In this document: positions 24,913 to 33,479 of the stretch, piece after piece
Numbering within the stretch: the first letter of the stretch is position 1
Layout of the letters: each line of letters begins with the position of its first letter
Assembly: GCF_007678455.1 (NCBI RefSeq)
Contig: NZ_VEEP01000002.1
Location: 291,535-355,534, forward strand
Source of the DNA: Cytobacillus oceanisediminis 2691
GTDB lineage: Bacteria > Bacillota > Bacilli > Bacillales > Cytobacillaceae
Length of the DNA: 64,000 bases
Direction of reading: 5' to 3'
Translations under genes and position numbers: made by a program
The notes under the pieces: generated by a model
What the model was told of the DNA's origin: nothing
The model's database searches: none
What the model saw: only the letters and a program-made list of their open reading frames with translations

Positions 24913-25767
24913 ATGAAAATCATCGATGCCCATATCCATCTATCAAATATAAAATCCTTTTATGAAACGGCCGAGAAGCTGTCGTTTGTCGACTATTCCG
25001 CTGCCGGCATCCAGCAGGAATTCAAGGATGCCAATGTGGTTCTCGGGATTGGCATGGGGTTGACCGAAACCGACAAAAGGGGGTTTCCGGACTATGAAGC
25101 CCGGACTCCGATGGGACTGGATTTAGAGTCTGAAGTGCCAGCTAATATCTTCTGGTGTGCCGGGGTAAATCCATACGACCTAGATGAGGCAGCACTCAAC
25201 CGGCTTGAGGATGAACTTCAACATCCAAAGACAGTCGGAATCAAGATTTATCTTGGATACTATCCTTTTTATGCCTATGACGATGTGTATGAACCAGTCT
25301 ACAAGCTTGCGGCAAAATACCAGCTCCCGGTCGTGTTCCATACAGGCGATACTTATTCCGAACGCGGATACCTGAAATATTCCCATCCGATGGCGATTGA
25401 CGAGGTCGCGGTCAATCATCGTGATGTTAATTTCATGATGGCCCATTTTGGAGATCCATGGACCCTGACCGGAGCGGAAATCATTTATAAGAATCCAAAT
25501 GTTTTTGCTGATTTGTCAGGGTTGATTGTCGGCACAAAGGAAGACTTGGATAAACGCAGCAAGGGACGTTTCCTTGATCACCTGCGCCATGCACTGGAAT
25601 TCGCTGATTCCTATGATAAGCTGCTGTTCGGCACAGATTGGCCGTTGATTCCAATCGGACCGTACATCGAGTTTATCAAAGCTTTGATTCCGCCGGAGCA
25701 TCATGAGGATGTATTTTACAATACGGCACTTAAGTTATTTCCGAAAATCAGGCCGTTTGTTGAGTAA
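24913..25767 (+). CDS. Amidohydrolase family protein (TIM barrel)
   Basis: A 284-aa metal-dependent hydrolase or decarboxylase of the amidohydrolase_2 (ACMSD-like) type. The metal-binding signature is spread along the chain: DAHIH (5-9), FHTGD (about 142-146), MMAHFGD (about 174-180) and FGTDWP (about 237-242). The substrate is not evident. It is translated from an AAAGGAG site 11 bases after the GNAT-fusion gene and ends at a terminator, forming a two-gene operon. Confidence 0.83.
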   Translation: MKIIDAHIHLSNIKSFYETAEKLSFVDYSAAGIQQEFKDANVVLGIGMGLTETDKRGFPDYEARTPMGLDLESEVPANIFWCAGVNPYDLDEAALNRLEDELQHPKTVGIKIYLGYYPFYAYDDVYEPVYKLAAKYQLPVVFHTGDTYSERGYLKYSHPMAIDEVAVNHRDVNFMMAHFGDPWTLTGAEIIYKNPNVFADLSGLIVGTKEDLDKRSKGRFLDHLRHALEFADSYDKLLFGTDWPLIPIGPYIEFIKALIPPEHHEDVFYNTALKLFPKIRPFVE

Positions 25768-25812
25768 AGAAAACATTCAGCATGTAGTGTACTTTTCCCA
25801 TAAAACATGAAG

Positions 25813-25850
25813 AAGTCCCGTTACCACTATGGTAATGGGACTTTATTTTC
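25813..25850 (+). terminator. Terminator after the amidohydrolase gene
   Basis: AGTCCCGTTACC / GGTAATGGGACT stem, 5-base loop, then TTATTTTC. Confidence 0.88.
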
Positions 25851-25992
25851 ACCGCCGCCGGAAAGAAGGACCATTCCTGCTGCGGCCTGATTGTGTTCAG
25901 GGCAGCACTGATCAAGCATCCTTCACTGTGTCCCATGATGATGATCTTGCTTCCATCGACCTAGGATGAGCCGCAAGCATATCAAGAAATTT
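25851..25992 (-). pseudogene. Remnant of an alpha/beta-hydrolase
   Basis: Read leftward with two single-base frame changes this stretch gives KFLDMLAAHPR, then VDGSKIIIMGHSEGCLISA, then PEHNQAAAGMVLLSGGGE. GHSEG is the nucleophile elbow (GxSxG) of the alpha/beta-hydrolase fold, and the flanking pieces match the usual order around it. Frameshifts lie near 25953-25958 and 25895. Both ends are missing: a terminator sits on either side. It is a decayed internal fragment. Confidence 0.65.
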
Positions 25993-26000
25993 TCACCAAC

Positions 26001-26031
26001 TAAAAAGCCCATCCTTTTTATTGGATGGGCT
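26001..26031 (-). terminator. Terminator after the chromate transporter genes
   Basis: AGCCCATCC / GGATGGGCT stem with TTTTTA on the minus strand. Confidence 0.88.
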
Positions 26032-26038
26032 GCCACAG

Positions 26039-26566
26039 TTATAGGAATAAACCGCCATAGGCTAACGATGCTGTAATGACATATGCGGGATGAACTTTCC
26101 ATTTTTCCAATAGCAAGTAGCTGACAGCAATTAAGAGGACTGTTTGTATCATTCCACTGTCTACATAAGAGCTAAAGAAAAAGTTAAAAGTCATGACACC
26201 CAGCAATACTGCAATGATTGGTCTGATATAATTCGTCATTCTTTTAACCTTTGGGGAATCTTTATAACGGTACAAGACTCCAAGGAGAAAAATCATTAAG
26301 ATCAGTGAAGGGGCGACTGTTGCGAATATGCCGACTGCAGCTCCTAGTATCCCTCCCTGTTCATATCCAATATATCCTGCCAGTTTAGTGGCGATTGGTC
26401 CTGGCAGGGCGTTTCCGATTGCGAGAACTTCGCTGAATTCCGGTACTGTCATCCAGCCATAGCGGTCGACCACCTCATTTTCTACCAGAGGAATCGATGC
26501 CGGTCCTCCTCCATAACCCAGTATTCCCGGAATGAAAAAGGCGAGGAATATATGCCAATAAATCAT
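26039..26566 (-). CDS. chrA: Chromate transporter, half-size subunit 2
   Basis: A 175-aa CHR-family protein with six or so helices, the size of one half of full-length ChrA. The family motifs GYGGGPASIPLV (about 17-28) and GNALPGPIATKLAGYIG (about 51-67) are intact. Half-size CHR proteins work as a pair, and the partner lies directly upstream with a one-base overlap (TAATG). In B. subtilis the matching pair is ywrB/ywrA. Chromate export is the known activity of such pairs; the natural substrate may be another anion. Confidence 0.9.
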   Translation of the reverse strand: MIYWHIFLAFFIPGILGYGGGPASIPLVENEVVDRYGWMTVPEFSEVLAIGNALPGPIATKLAGYIGYEQGGILGAAVGIFATVAPSLILMIFLLGVLYRYKDSPKVKRMTNYIRPIIAVLLGVMTFNFFFSSYVDSGMIQTVLLIAVSYLLLEKWKVHPAYVITASLAYGGLFL

Positions 26567-27144
26567 TAGCCTACCCCTCTTTCACTCTTATTCTCCACCC
26601 CAGGAGCCTTATCCTTTTTAGCTATTGCAAGAATTAACAATACAAGAATAAGGATAGCAGGATGGATGTTAAGTACTTCCATCAGTATTAGTCCTCCAAC
26701 AATCATCAAACCTGCATTCACTTTTCCCAGAGTTTCATTTGATTTCTTGAAAAAGTCCCATGTCATGGTTGCCAGCATTACACCAACCACCGGTACCACA
26801 GCTTTTGTCATCCCGTCAACCCAGGGTAAATCTTTAAACGAAGATAGGGAGGTTAATAATATAATCATCAACAAGATTGTCGGAACGATTGTTGCTGCTG
26901 TGGCGTTCACCATTCCTGTAAAACCAGCCACACGGTAGCCGATATATCCAGCCATCTTTGTAGCAATCGGGCCTGGAAGGGTATTACCTAAAGCTAATAC
27001 ATCAGCGAATTCATCATCATTCATCCATTTATATTTTTCGACAACCTCTTTATGAACGAGCGGGATGGATGATGGTCCGCCGCCATACCCCAGCATTCCT
27101 ACTCGGAAGAATGCCAGGAATAGATCGAGCTGCTTCATTTTCAT
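26566..27144 (-). CDS. chrA: Chromate transporter, half-size subunit 1
   Basis: A 192-aa CHR-family half transporter with GYGGGPSSIPLVHKEV (about 18-33) and GNTLPGPIATKMAGYIGY (about 53-70). It overlaps the second half gene by one base and begins 18 bases after the gamma-glutamyltransferase stop, so it is probably co-transcribed with it. The N- and C-half proteins are expected to insert in opposite orientations and form a heterodimer. Confidence 0.9.
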   Translation of the reverse strand: MKMKQLDLFLAFFRVGMLGYGGGPSSIPLVHKEVVEKYKWMNDDEFADVLALGNTLPGPIATKMAGYIGYRVAGFTGMVNATAATIVPTILLMIILLTSLSSFKDLPWVDGMTKAVVPVVGVMLATMTWDFFKKSNETLGKVNAGLMIVGGLILMEVLNIHPAILILVLLILAIAKKDKAPGVENKSERGVG

Positions 27145-27162
27145 TCAACACCTTTTTTGAGA

Positions 27163-28773
27163 TTACCAAGCTGCGATTGCACCGTCAGTCCTCGACTCTG
27201 TTCCGCCCGAAAGCACTCCAGTGGCAGGGTCTCTCCAGATAATTTGGCCCCTTCCAAATCCTCCTCCATCCAATGCGAATTGGATTTCGTGCCCTTTCCT
27301 GGCAAGTGCCTGGGCAATGTGGGCAGGGAAGGTATTCTCTACAACTACCTTATTGCCCTTCATCCATTGCCAGCGAGGGGAATCAAGCGCAGCCTGTGGA
27401 TTGAGGTTGAAGTCGATTGTGTTCATGATGACCTGGGCGTGCCCCTGTGGCTGCATGTATCCTCCCATGACTCCGAACGGACCGACTGCTTCATTATCCT
27501 TTGTCAAGAACCCCGGAATGATGGTATGGTATGTCTTCTTGCCAGGTTCAAGGCAGTTATCATGAGATGGATCTAATGAAAAATCGGCACCTCGGTTTTG
27601 CAGCGCGATTCCTGTTCCTGGTACGACGATTCCCGATCCGAAGCCCATATAATTACTCTGGATGAATGAAATCATGTTTCCTTCCTCATCCGCTGCAGCG
27701 AGATAAACGGTTCCGCCCTTTGGAGGTGTGCCAGGCTCCGGCAGTCTTGCGGATTCACCGATCAAGCTTCTTCTTGTTTCGGCATATTCGTCCGATAATA
27801 GCTGTTCAGAGGATACTGTCATTTTCTCAGGGTCGGTAACATATTTCTTTGCATCCGCAAATGCAAGCTTCATTGCTTCGATTTGCTTGTGGTATGTATC
27901 CACAGACTCTTTTTCATTCAGTTCATAGCCCTTCAGCATGTTCAGCGCCATTAAAGCAACAATTCCCTGGCCATTCGGCGGGATTTCCCATACATCATAG
28001 CCTCTGTAATTGACTTTGATCGGCTGTACCCATTCAGGCTTATATGAGGCTAAATCCTCTTTTGAAATAAAGCCGCCATGCTGCTTTGAAAATTCATCTA
28101 TTCTTTCAGCCAGTCCCCCGCGATAAAAACTTTCAGCATTGGTTTCGGCAATTTCACGCAAAGTGCTTGCGTGGCCTTCAGATTTCCACACTTCGCCTAT
28201 TTTCGGCGCCTGCCCATTTGGAGCAAATGTATCAAACCAGCCTTTGTATTCGTCACCTTTAAAGATTTCTTTGAATTTTTCAAAGGCAATATTCCAATAC
28301 TTGCCGAGGACTGGCGATAAAGGATATCCCTTTTCTGCATATTCAATCGCCGGCTGCAAAACTTCGGTCAGCGGCAGCTTGCCAAAGCGTCTTGACAGCT
28401 CCGCCCATGCTGCCGGTACACCGGGAACGGTAACAGGAACCAGGCCAAAGGTCGGCATTTTTTCATGACCTTTTTCCTTAACAGCATCGATTGAGATGTT
28501 TTTTGGAGCAGGACCGCTGGCGTTAAGACCGTGGAGCTCACCTTTTACCCAGACTAATGCGAATGCATCCCCTCCAATGCCATTGGAAGTTGGCTCAACT
28601 ACGGTTAAGCATGCTGCTGTTGCAATGGCAGCATCAATGGCATTTCCCCCCTTTTTCAAAATATCCAGTCCCGCCTGTGCCGCCAGCGGCTGAGAAGTAG
28701 CAACCATGCCTTTCCTGGCAAAGGTTACCGTTCTTTGTGAATGGTATGGATAATTTAAATAATCTAAGTTCAT
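27163..28773 (-). CDS. Gamma-glutamyltransferase-like protein (YwrD type)
   Basis: A 536-aa Ntn-hydrolase of the gamma-glutamyltranspeptidase family. The self-cleavage site is KGGTVYLAAAD, with Thr355 as expected nucleophile of the small subunit; NRGADFSL and GGYMQPQGHAQV are substrate-pocket signatures. There is no signal peptide, unlike secreted Ggt, which matches YwrD, a ywrA/B neighbour in B. subtilis. Adjacent peptide uptake genes suggest it processes imported gamma-glutamyl compounds. Start: ATG 28773 after GAGGGAGG; 28797 lacks a site. Confidence 0.88.
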   Translation of the reverse strand: MNLDYLNYPYHSQRTVTFARKGMVATSQPLAAQAGLDILKKGGNAIDAAIATAACLTVVEPTSNGIGGDAFALVWVKGELHGLNASGPAPKNISIDAVKEKGHEKMPTFGLVPVTVPGVPAAWAELSRRFGKLPLTEVLQPAIEYAEKGYPLSPVLGKYWNIAFEKFKEIFKGDEYKGWFDTFAPNGQAPKIGEVWKSEGHASTLREIAETNAESFYRGGLAERIDEFSKQHGGFISKEDLASYKPEWVQPIKVNYRGYDVWEIPPNGQGIVALMALNMLKGYELNEKESVDTYHKQIEAMKLAFADAKKYVTDPEKMTVSSEQLLSDEYAETRRSLIGESARLPEPGTPPKGGTVYLAAADEEGNMISFIQSNYMGFGSGIVVPGTGIALQNRGADFSLDPSHDNCLEPGKKTYHTIIPGFLTKDNEAVGPFGVMGGYMQPQGHAQVIMNTIDFNLNPQAALDSPRWQWMKGNKVVVENTFPAHIAQALARKGHEIQFALDGGGFGRGQIIWRDPATGVLSGGTESRTDGAIAAW

Positions 28774-28874
28774 GATTTTCCTCCCTCTTACTTTCATTTG
28801 TAAGTTAATTTACCTTATTAGCTTTACAAATGAATTATTCTCTTTTTATAAAACAGCATTTCATTTTCATATCG

Positions 28875-28905
28875 AAAGAAACGTCCTTACCTCCCTGGTA
28901 AGGAC
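28875..28905 (-). terminator. Terminator after the peptide transporter operon
   Basis: GTCCTTACC / GGTAAGGAC perfect stem, 5-base loop, then GTTTCTTTC on the minus strand. It separates the transporter operon from the gamma-glutamyltransferase gene. Confidence 0.75.
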
Positions 28906-28913
28906 CTTGCACA

Positions 28914-29903
28914 TTATGCATAATGGCAAGCAGCAAAATGATTCTCGCTTACCTCTCGAAAAGCCGGCTCCTCTGCCCTGCATCGCTCCGTAGCCAGCGG
29001 GCATCTTGTATGGAAACGACAGCCGCTCGGAACATTGATTGGACTCGGGACATCACCTTTTAAGATGACCCTTTCCCTCTTCTTATCTTCTTTGGTTGAA
29101 GGTATGGCAGAAAGCAATGCCTTTGTATAAGGGTGGAGCGGATTATCGTAAAGTTCTCTCTTATCAGCCAGCTCGACCATTTTCCCTAAATACATAACGG
29201 CGACTCTGTCGCTCACATGCTTCACAACACTAAGATCGTGAGAAATAAATAAGTATGTCAGTTGATGTTCCTTTTTCAAACGCTGCAGCAGGTTAAGGAT
29301 TTGGGACTGGACGGATACATCCAATGCAGAGACCGCCTCATCGCACACAATTAATTTCGGGTTTGTGCAAAGTGCACGAGCAATGCTCACACGCTGCCGC
29401 TGTCCTCCTGAAAATTCGTGCGGGAAGCGATAATAATGCTGTTCTGAAAGGCCAACTTCGACAAGCAGATTGCAGACATAATCATATAGCTCTTTCTTCG
29501 GTACAATTTTGTGAGTTTCTACGATTTCTGACAACATGGATCCAACAGTCATTCGCGGATTGAGTGAACCGTAAGGATCCTGGAAAATAATCTGCATATC
29601 TTTCCGATTATCGCGCATCTGACGCTTGGAAACCCTGGTAATATCCACTCCGTCATAAACGATTGTTCCAGAGCTTGGTTCATGAAGTCTGAGGATTGCT
29701 CTCCCCATCGTAGATTTACCGCACCCAGATTCTCCTACAATTCCCAGCGTTTCCCCTCTTTTCAGAGCAAAGGTGATACCATCCAATGCCTTTACCACCT
29801 GTTTTTCTCCAAAGAACCCTTGATCACCGACAGGAAAGTGTTTCTTCAAGTCCTGTACATCAAGAAGATTTTCCGACGGCAACTTCGCTAATGGCTGGCC
29901 CAT
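28914..29903 (-). CDS. Peptide ABC transporter ATPase (DppF/OppF-like)
   Basis: A 329-aa ABC ATPase powering oligo- or dipeptide import. It shows Walker A GESGCGKST, signature FSGGQRQRVSIARAL, Walker B LIVCDEAVSALD and the Opp/Dpp C-terminal extension with a Cys-rich FHTRCPLA...C end. The ATG at 29903 has GGGAGGAAGGTGAG upstream and overlaps the end of the partner ATPase gene by 44 bases. The frame extends to 30053, but that part only overlaps the neighbour. It is the last gene of the operon before a terminator. Confidence 0.93.
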   Translation of the reverse strand: MGQPLAKLPSENLLDVQDLKKHFPVGDQGFFGEKQVVKALDGITFALKRGETLGIVGESGCGKSTMGRAILRLHEPSSGTIVYDGVDITRVSKRQMRDNRKDMQIIFQDPYGSLNPRMTVGSMLSEIVETHKIVPKKELYDYVCNLLVEVGLSEQHYYRFPHEFSGGQRQRVSIARALCTNPKLIVCDEAVSALDVSVQSQILNLLQRLKKEHQLTYLFISHDLSVVKHVSDRVAVMYLGKMVELADKRELYDNPLHPYTKALLSAIPSTKEDKKRERVILKGDVPSPINVPSGCRFHTRCPLATERCRAEEPAFREVSENHFAACHYA

Positions 29904-30894
29904 TTTTCTCACCTTCCTCCCATAAATTTGTGTATTTCCAGCAACTGACTGTGTGGTGTGAATCGACTTGCTCAAAATCTGGGGATTGTGCCCTGCAGAT
30001 ATCCTGTACATACGGGCATCGGTCCGCAAATCTGCAGCCTGCTGGCATTGCATCCGGAGATGGCACAGATCCTTTTATCACAAAAAGTTCTTCCACATCT
30101 TCCTCAGCGTCTACATCAGGGATGCACTTCATCAGACCTTGTGTATATGGATGCAGCGGATTGTTGAAAATGGATGTTCTCGAACCATATTCCACCGCTT
30201 TACCGGCATACATAACCAGTACTGTATCTGCCATTTCAGATACAACCGCCAAGTCGTGGGTAATCATAATAATTCCCATATCCAATTCTTTTTGCAGATT
30301 CTTCATGAGATCAAGAATCTGAGCCTGAATCGTCACATCAAGCGCTGTGGTCGGCTCATCTGCAATTAGCAGTTCCGGGTTGCAGCTAAGCGCAATCGCA
30401 ATCATGACCCTTTGCCTCATTCCACCGCTCAGTTCATGAGGATAGGCATCGATTCGTTTGTCCGGTGAAGGGATTCCTACTAGCTGAAGCATTTCAACCG
30501 CCTTCTGGCGCGCTTCTTTTTTGCTTACCTTCTGGTGGAGAATAATGGTCTCAGCAATCTGCTTTCCCACTGTCTGTACAGGATTGAGAGAAGTCATAGG
30601 TTCCTGGAATATCATCGAAATCTGATTGCCCCTGATTTTACTCATCTGCTTCATTGACTTCTCCGTAAGGTTGTCACCCTTTAAAAGAATTTCTCCTTCA
30701 ATTTCCCCTGTCTTAGGAAGCAGGCCCATGACCGAAAGGGAGGTCATACTTTTTCCACAGCCTGATTCCCCAACAATACAAAGGGTTTTCCCTTTTTCCA
30801 CATTAAAGGATAATCCGGCTACAATATTTGTCGTCTTCTTTTTCCCAGCAAAGCTGACCTTAAGATTCTTTACTTCCAATAATGGCTGTGTCAT
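29860..30894 (-). CDS. Peptide ABC transporter ATPase (DppD/OppD-like)
   Basis: A 344-aa ATPase, partner of the DppF-like protein. Walker A GESGCGKS (about 43-50), LSGGMRQRVMIAIAL signature, Walker B LLIADEPTTALD and the C-terminal oligopeptide-type domain with CRFADRCPY. The two ATPases form the heterodimeric motor beneath the two permeases. It overlaps the DUF1028 gene by four bases (ATGA). Confidence 0.94.
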   Translation of the reverse strand: MTQPLLEVKNLKVSFAGKKKTTNIVAGLSFNVEKGKTLCIVGESGCGKSMTSLSVMGLLPKTGEIEGEILLKGDNLTEKSMKQMSKIRGNQISMIFQEPMTSLNPVQTVGKQIAETIILHQKVSKKEARQKAVEMLQLVGIPSPDKRIDAYPHELSGGMRQRVMIAIALSCNPELLIADEPTTALDVTIQAQILDLMKNLQKELDMGIIMITHDLAVVSEMADTVLVMYAGKAVEYGSRTSIFNNPLHPYTQGLMKCIPDVDAEEDVEELFVIKGSVPSPDAMPAGCRFADRCPYVQDICRAQSPDFEQVDSHHTVSCWKYTNLWEEGEKNGPAISEVAVGKSS

Positions 30895-31547
30895 TCGATT
30901 GCCTCCTCCCTTCGTTTTACTAGATTAGCAGTGTATGGAAATAGATCTTCTTGGCATTGTTTATAGATTCTAATTAGTTCTTGGACAGGCTCATGATGTT
31001 CATCCGCTCTGACATCAACCAGAGGATACTCTTCTTGGTCAACAACATAAAGAGCAGCTGACTGCCTTCCACGTTTGTCTCCTCCTGCTTCCTGTCCGCT
31101 GGCAAGAGCCGCTAATAGTCTTTCTGGCAAACTTTCGTTTTTCAGTGCCTGATACGTTTCAAACATGGCATCGATCGTTTCGGGTCCTGTCAGCATATTG
31201 CCAGCGACAACGAACTGAAATCCGATTTTATGTCCTTGCCATGGAACAGTGTCTTTACCTGTAAAACCAGTAGCATTCCCATACTTATCAACGATGGCAC
31301 ATTGCCTTCTCTCCGGATCCGGGTCTGAAGCCAGTAATTGCTCCAGCACTTCAGCTGGTAATTTTCCTTCAGCTAAAAGCTTGATTCCGTCAAGGCCATA
31401 AAACGGATTAACAGTTGCTTGGGTTGCTATTGCTCCTATACCGGTTTTCACATAAGGGACTAGTGAGCCGACTGCTGGTCTTGCAGTTGATACCGCGACG
31501 CCCAGCATTCCTGTTTTCTCACATCTAGCAGTTATCGAAAATGTCAT
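30891..31547 (-). CDS. DUF1028 family protein
   Basis: A 218-aa DUF1028 protein, a family with an Ntn-hydrolase-like fold. Typical segments are TFSITARCEKTGMLGVAVST (2-21), AIATQATVNPFYG (about 39-51), and GQEAGGDKRGRQSAAL (about 151-166). DUF1028 genes are often found with peptide or amino-acid uptake systems, and here it lies inside the transporter operon, between permease C and ATPase D. A hydrolase acting on an imported amide or peptide is a fair guess, not shown. Confidence 0.88.
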   Translation of the reverse strand: MTFSITARCEKTGMLGVAVSTARPAVGSLVPYVKTGIGAIATQATVNPFYGLDGIKLLAEGKLPAEVLEQLLASDPDPERRQCAIVDKYGNATGFTGKDTVPWQGHKIGFQFVVAGNMLTGPETIDAMFETYQALKNESLPERLLAALASGQEAGGDKRGRQSAALYVVDQEEYPLVDVRADEHHEPVQELIRIYKQCQEDLFPYTANLVKRREEAIE

Positions 31548-31557
31548 TCTAATAACC

Positions 31558-32451
31558 TCACTTCAGCTTCGGATCTAATGCATCACGCAGTCCATCACCA
31601 AATAAGTTGATTGATAGAACCGTTAAAAAGATAAACAGTCCAGGAAACAACGAAATCCATGGCGCGTCACCAAGATACCCTTGTCCCATTGAAAGCATGG
31701 CACCCCAGCTTGGTGTTGGAGGCTGAGTACCAAGCCCCAAATAGCTTAATGAAGCTTCAGAAATGATTGCCGCGGCAATCGATAGAGTAGCCTGGACCAG
31801 AATGGGCGGCATGCAGTTCGGCAGGATATGCTTGAAAATGATTTTAAAATCACTGATCCCGGATGCTTTAGCAGCCGTAACATATTCCCGCTCTCTCTGG
31901 CTCAATACCTCTCCCCTGACCAGACGGATAAAGTTAGGGGTAAAAATGATTCCAATCGCAATCATGGCATTTTGCAATCCAGCTCCCAATACAGCTGCAA
32001 GAGAAAGCGCCAGTACCAGCGGCGGGAATGAAAGCAGGGCATCCGTAAAACGCATGACAACAAATTCATCTAAAACTCCGCGATAATATCCTGAAAAAAG
32101 ACCGATCGGGATTCCAATCAATAATGCGATGCCTACCGAAATTATCCCGGCCTGGATTGACACTCTCGCCCCATAAATGATCCTGCTGAAAATATCACGG
32201 CCAAGCTCATCTGTCCCAAGAAGATTCTCTGAATTCGGGCTTTGGAGGAATTTTGCATAATCTTGCTCACCAGGATTATAAGGGGCGGCCACCGGAGCAA
32301 AAACTGCCATAAGGATCAACAGCAATGTAAAAATACCACCAGCTACAGCCAATTTATTTTGAAAAAAGCGGGAACTCATCTCTTTCATTCTGCGCTTTTT
32401 CGGGCTCTCAACAACTGTCATTTTTTGATTCAACTGTGCTTCCATGGTCAC
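31558..32451 (-). CDS. Peptide ABC transporter permease (DppC-like)
   Basis: A 297-aa inner-membrane permease with an N-terminal OppC_N helix (about 33-55), LLGTDELGRDIFSRIIYGARVS (about 89-110, a hallmark of DppC/OppC) and the EAA loop EREYVTAAKASG. About six helices. It overlaps the DppB-like gene: the GTG at 32451 shares bases with its stop, while the ATG at 32445 has a better-spaced AGGGGG site; either may be used. Confidence 0.94.
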   Translation of the reverse strand: MTMEAQLNQKMTVVESPKKRRMKEMSSRFFQNKLAVAGGIFTLLLILMAVFAPVAAPYNPGEQDYAKFLQSPNSENLLGTDELGRDIFSRIIYGARVSIQAGIISVGIALLIGIPIGLFSGYYRGVLDEFVVMRFTDALLSFPPLVLALSLAAVLGAGLQNAMIAIGIIFTPNFIRLVRGEVLSQREREYVTAAKASGISDFKIIFKHILPNCMPPILVQATLSIAAAIISEASLSYLGLGTQPPTPSWGAMLSMGQGYLGDAPWISLFPGLFIFLTVLSINLFGDGLRDALDPKLK

Positions 32452-33401
32452 TGGCCCCCTGTTAGCTTAATTCTCGGATCTAGAATCGAATAAAGAACAT
32501 CAATAAAGAAGTTAACCACTACAACAGCGATAGCCATGAACAGCACGGCACCCTGCACAACCGGAAAATCCCTTGTCATGATGGCATCGATGACAAGCCT
32601 TCCGAGTCCCGGAATTGCAAAAATCGTTTCGGTGATCACCGCACCTCCAAGGAAGGTGGCTAATTGTAATCCGCTAACTGTCACGACAGGAATAAGTGCA
32701 TTCTTCAAAGCATGGCCAATTACGACTCCTCTTTCAAGAACACCTTTCGCATAGGCGGTCCTAATGTAATCAGCCTCCAGTACTTCAAGCATGCTTGAAC
32801 GCAGCATCCTTGTGATTTCTGCACTCAATCTGACCCCTACTGCTAGGGCTGGCATAATCATTAAAAGCATGCTTTGTTTAAAATTCGTCCATGGCTCCAC
32901 ATACCCTGAAGGTGCCAGCCATCCCAATGAAATCGAAAAGATGAAAATCAGTAAAATTCCCAGGAAAAACGGTGGAACTGAAACCCCTGACAATGCAAAT
33001 GTTGTTCCAAAGTAATCCCAGAAAGTCCCTTTTCTTGTAGCTGAAATAATACCGGCTGGAATGGCAATCAGCATAGCAATGATAAATGACATGATGGATA
33101 GCTGGATTGTTACCGGCAGCTTCTGAAGCAGCACGGTAAGAACCGGAGTATTATCTTTCAATGAATTCCCAAGATCTCCCTGAAGGACATTTGTTACCCA
33201 GTTAAAATACTGGACATAAAGAGGATCATTCAGGCCCATCTGCTCCCTCAATGCCTGCAGCGCTTCTTCAGTGGCCTCCTGCCCGAGAATCATCCTTGCA
33301 GGGTCGCCTGGTGTGAGATGAACGAGTGAAAAAACGATTATGCTTACTAAAAATAAGATAACGACCATAAGTCCTAATCGACGAAGCAAAAACTTTACCA
33401 C
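32448..33401 (-). CDS. Peptide ABC transporter permease (DppB-like)
   Basis: A 317-aa permease with about six helices: the N-terminal MVKFLLRRLGLMVVILFLVS helix, VHLTPGDPARMILG (about 27-40) and the EAA-type loop EVLEADYIRTAYAKG, all standard for DppB/OppB. It forms the membrane channel with the DppC-like protein. The lipoprotein gene lies 78 bases upstream with a gap lacking a clear terminator, so one operon is likely. Confidence 0.94.
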   Translation of the reverse strand: MVKFLLRRLGLMVVILFLVSIIVFSLVHLTPGDPARMILGQEATEEALQALREQMGLNDPLYVQYFNWVTNVLQGDLGNSLKDNTPVLTVLLQKLPVTIQLSIMSFIIAMLIAIPAGIISATRKGTFWDYFGTTFALSGVSVPPFFLGILLIFIFSISLGWLAPSGYVEPWTNFKQSMLLMIMPALAVGVRLSAEITRMLRSSMLEVLEADYIRTAYAKGVLERGVVIGHALKNALIPVVTVSGLQLATFLGGAVITETIFAIPGLGRLVIDAIMTRDFPVVQGAVLFMAIAVVVVNFFIDVLYSILDPRIKLTGGQ

Positions 33402-33479
33402 GCTGCTCCCTCCTTTTTTTTAAGGTTCAAAAGTATTTCGGCCTGGAGACGGGTCTCCAAGCCGAATCAAGTAAATTGC

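Noticed and set aside
29904-30053. 50-residue N-terminal extension of the DppF-like ATPase
   Set aside because: Lies wholly in the partner ATPase gene; a strong ribosome site marks the ATG at 29903.
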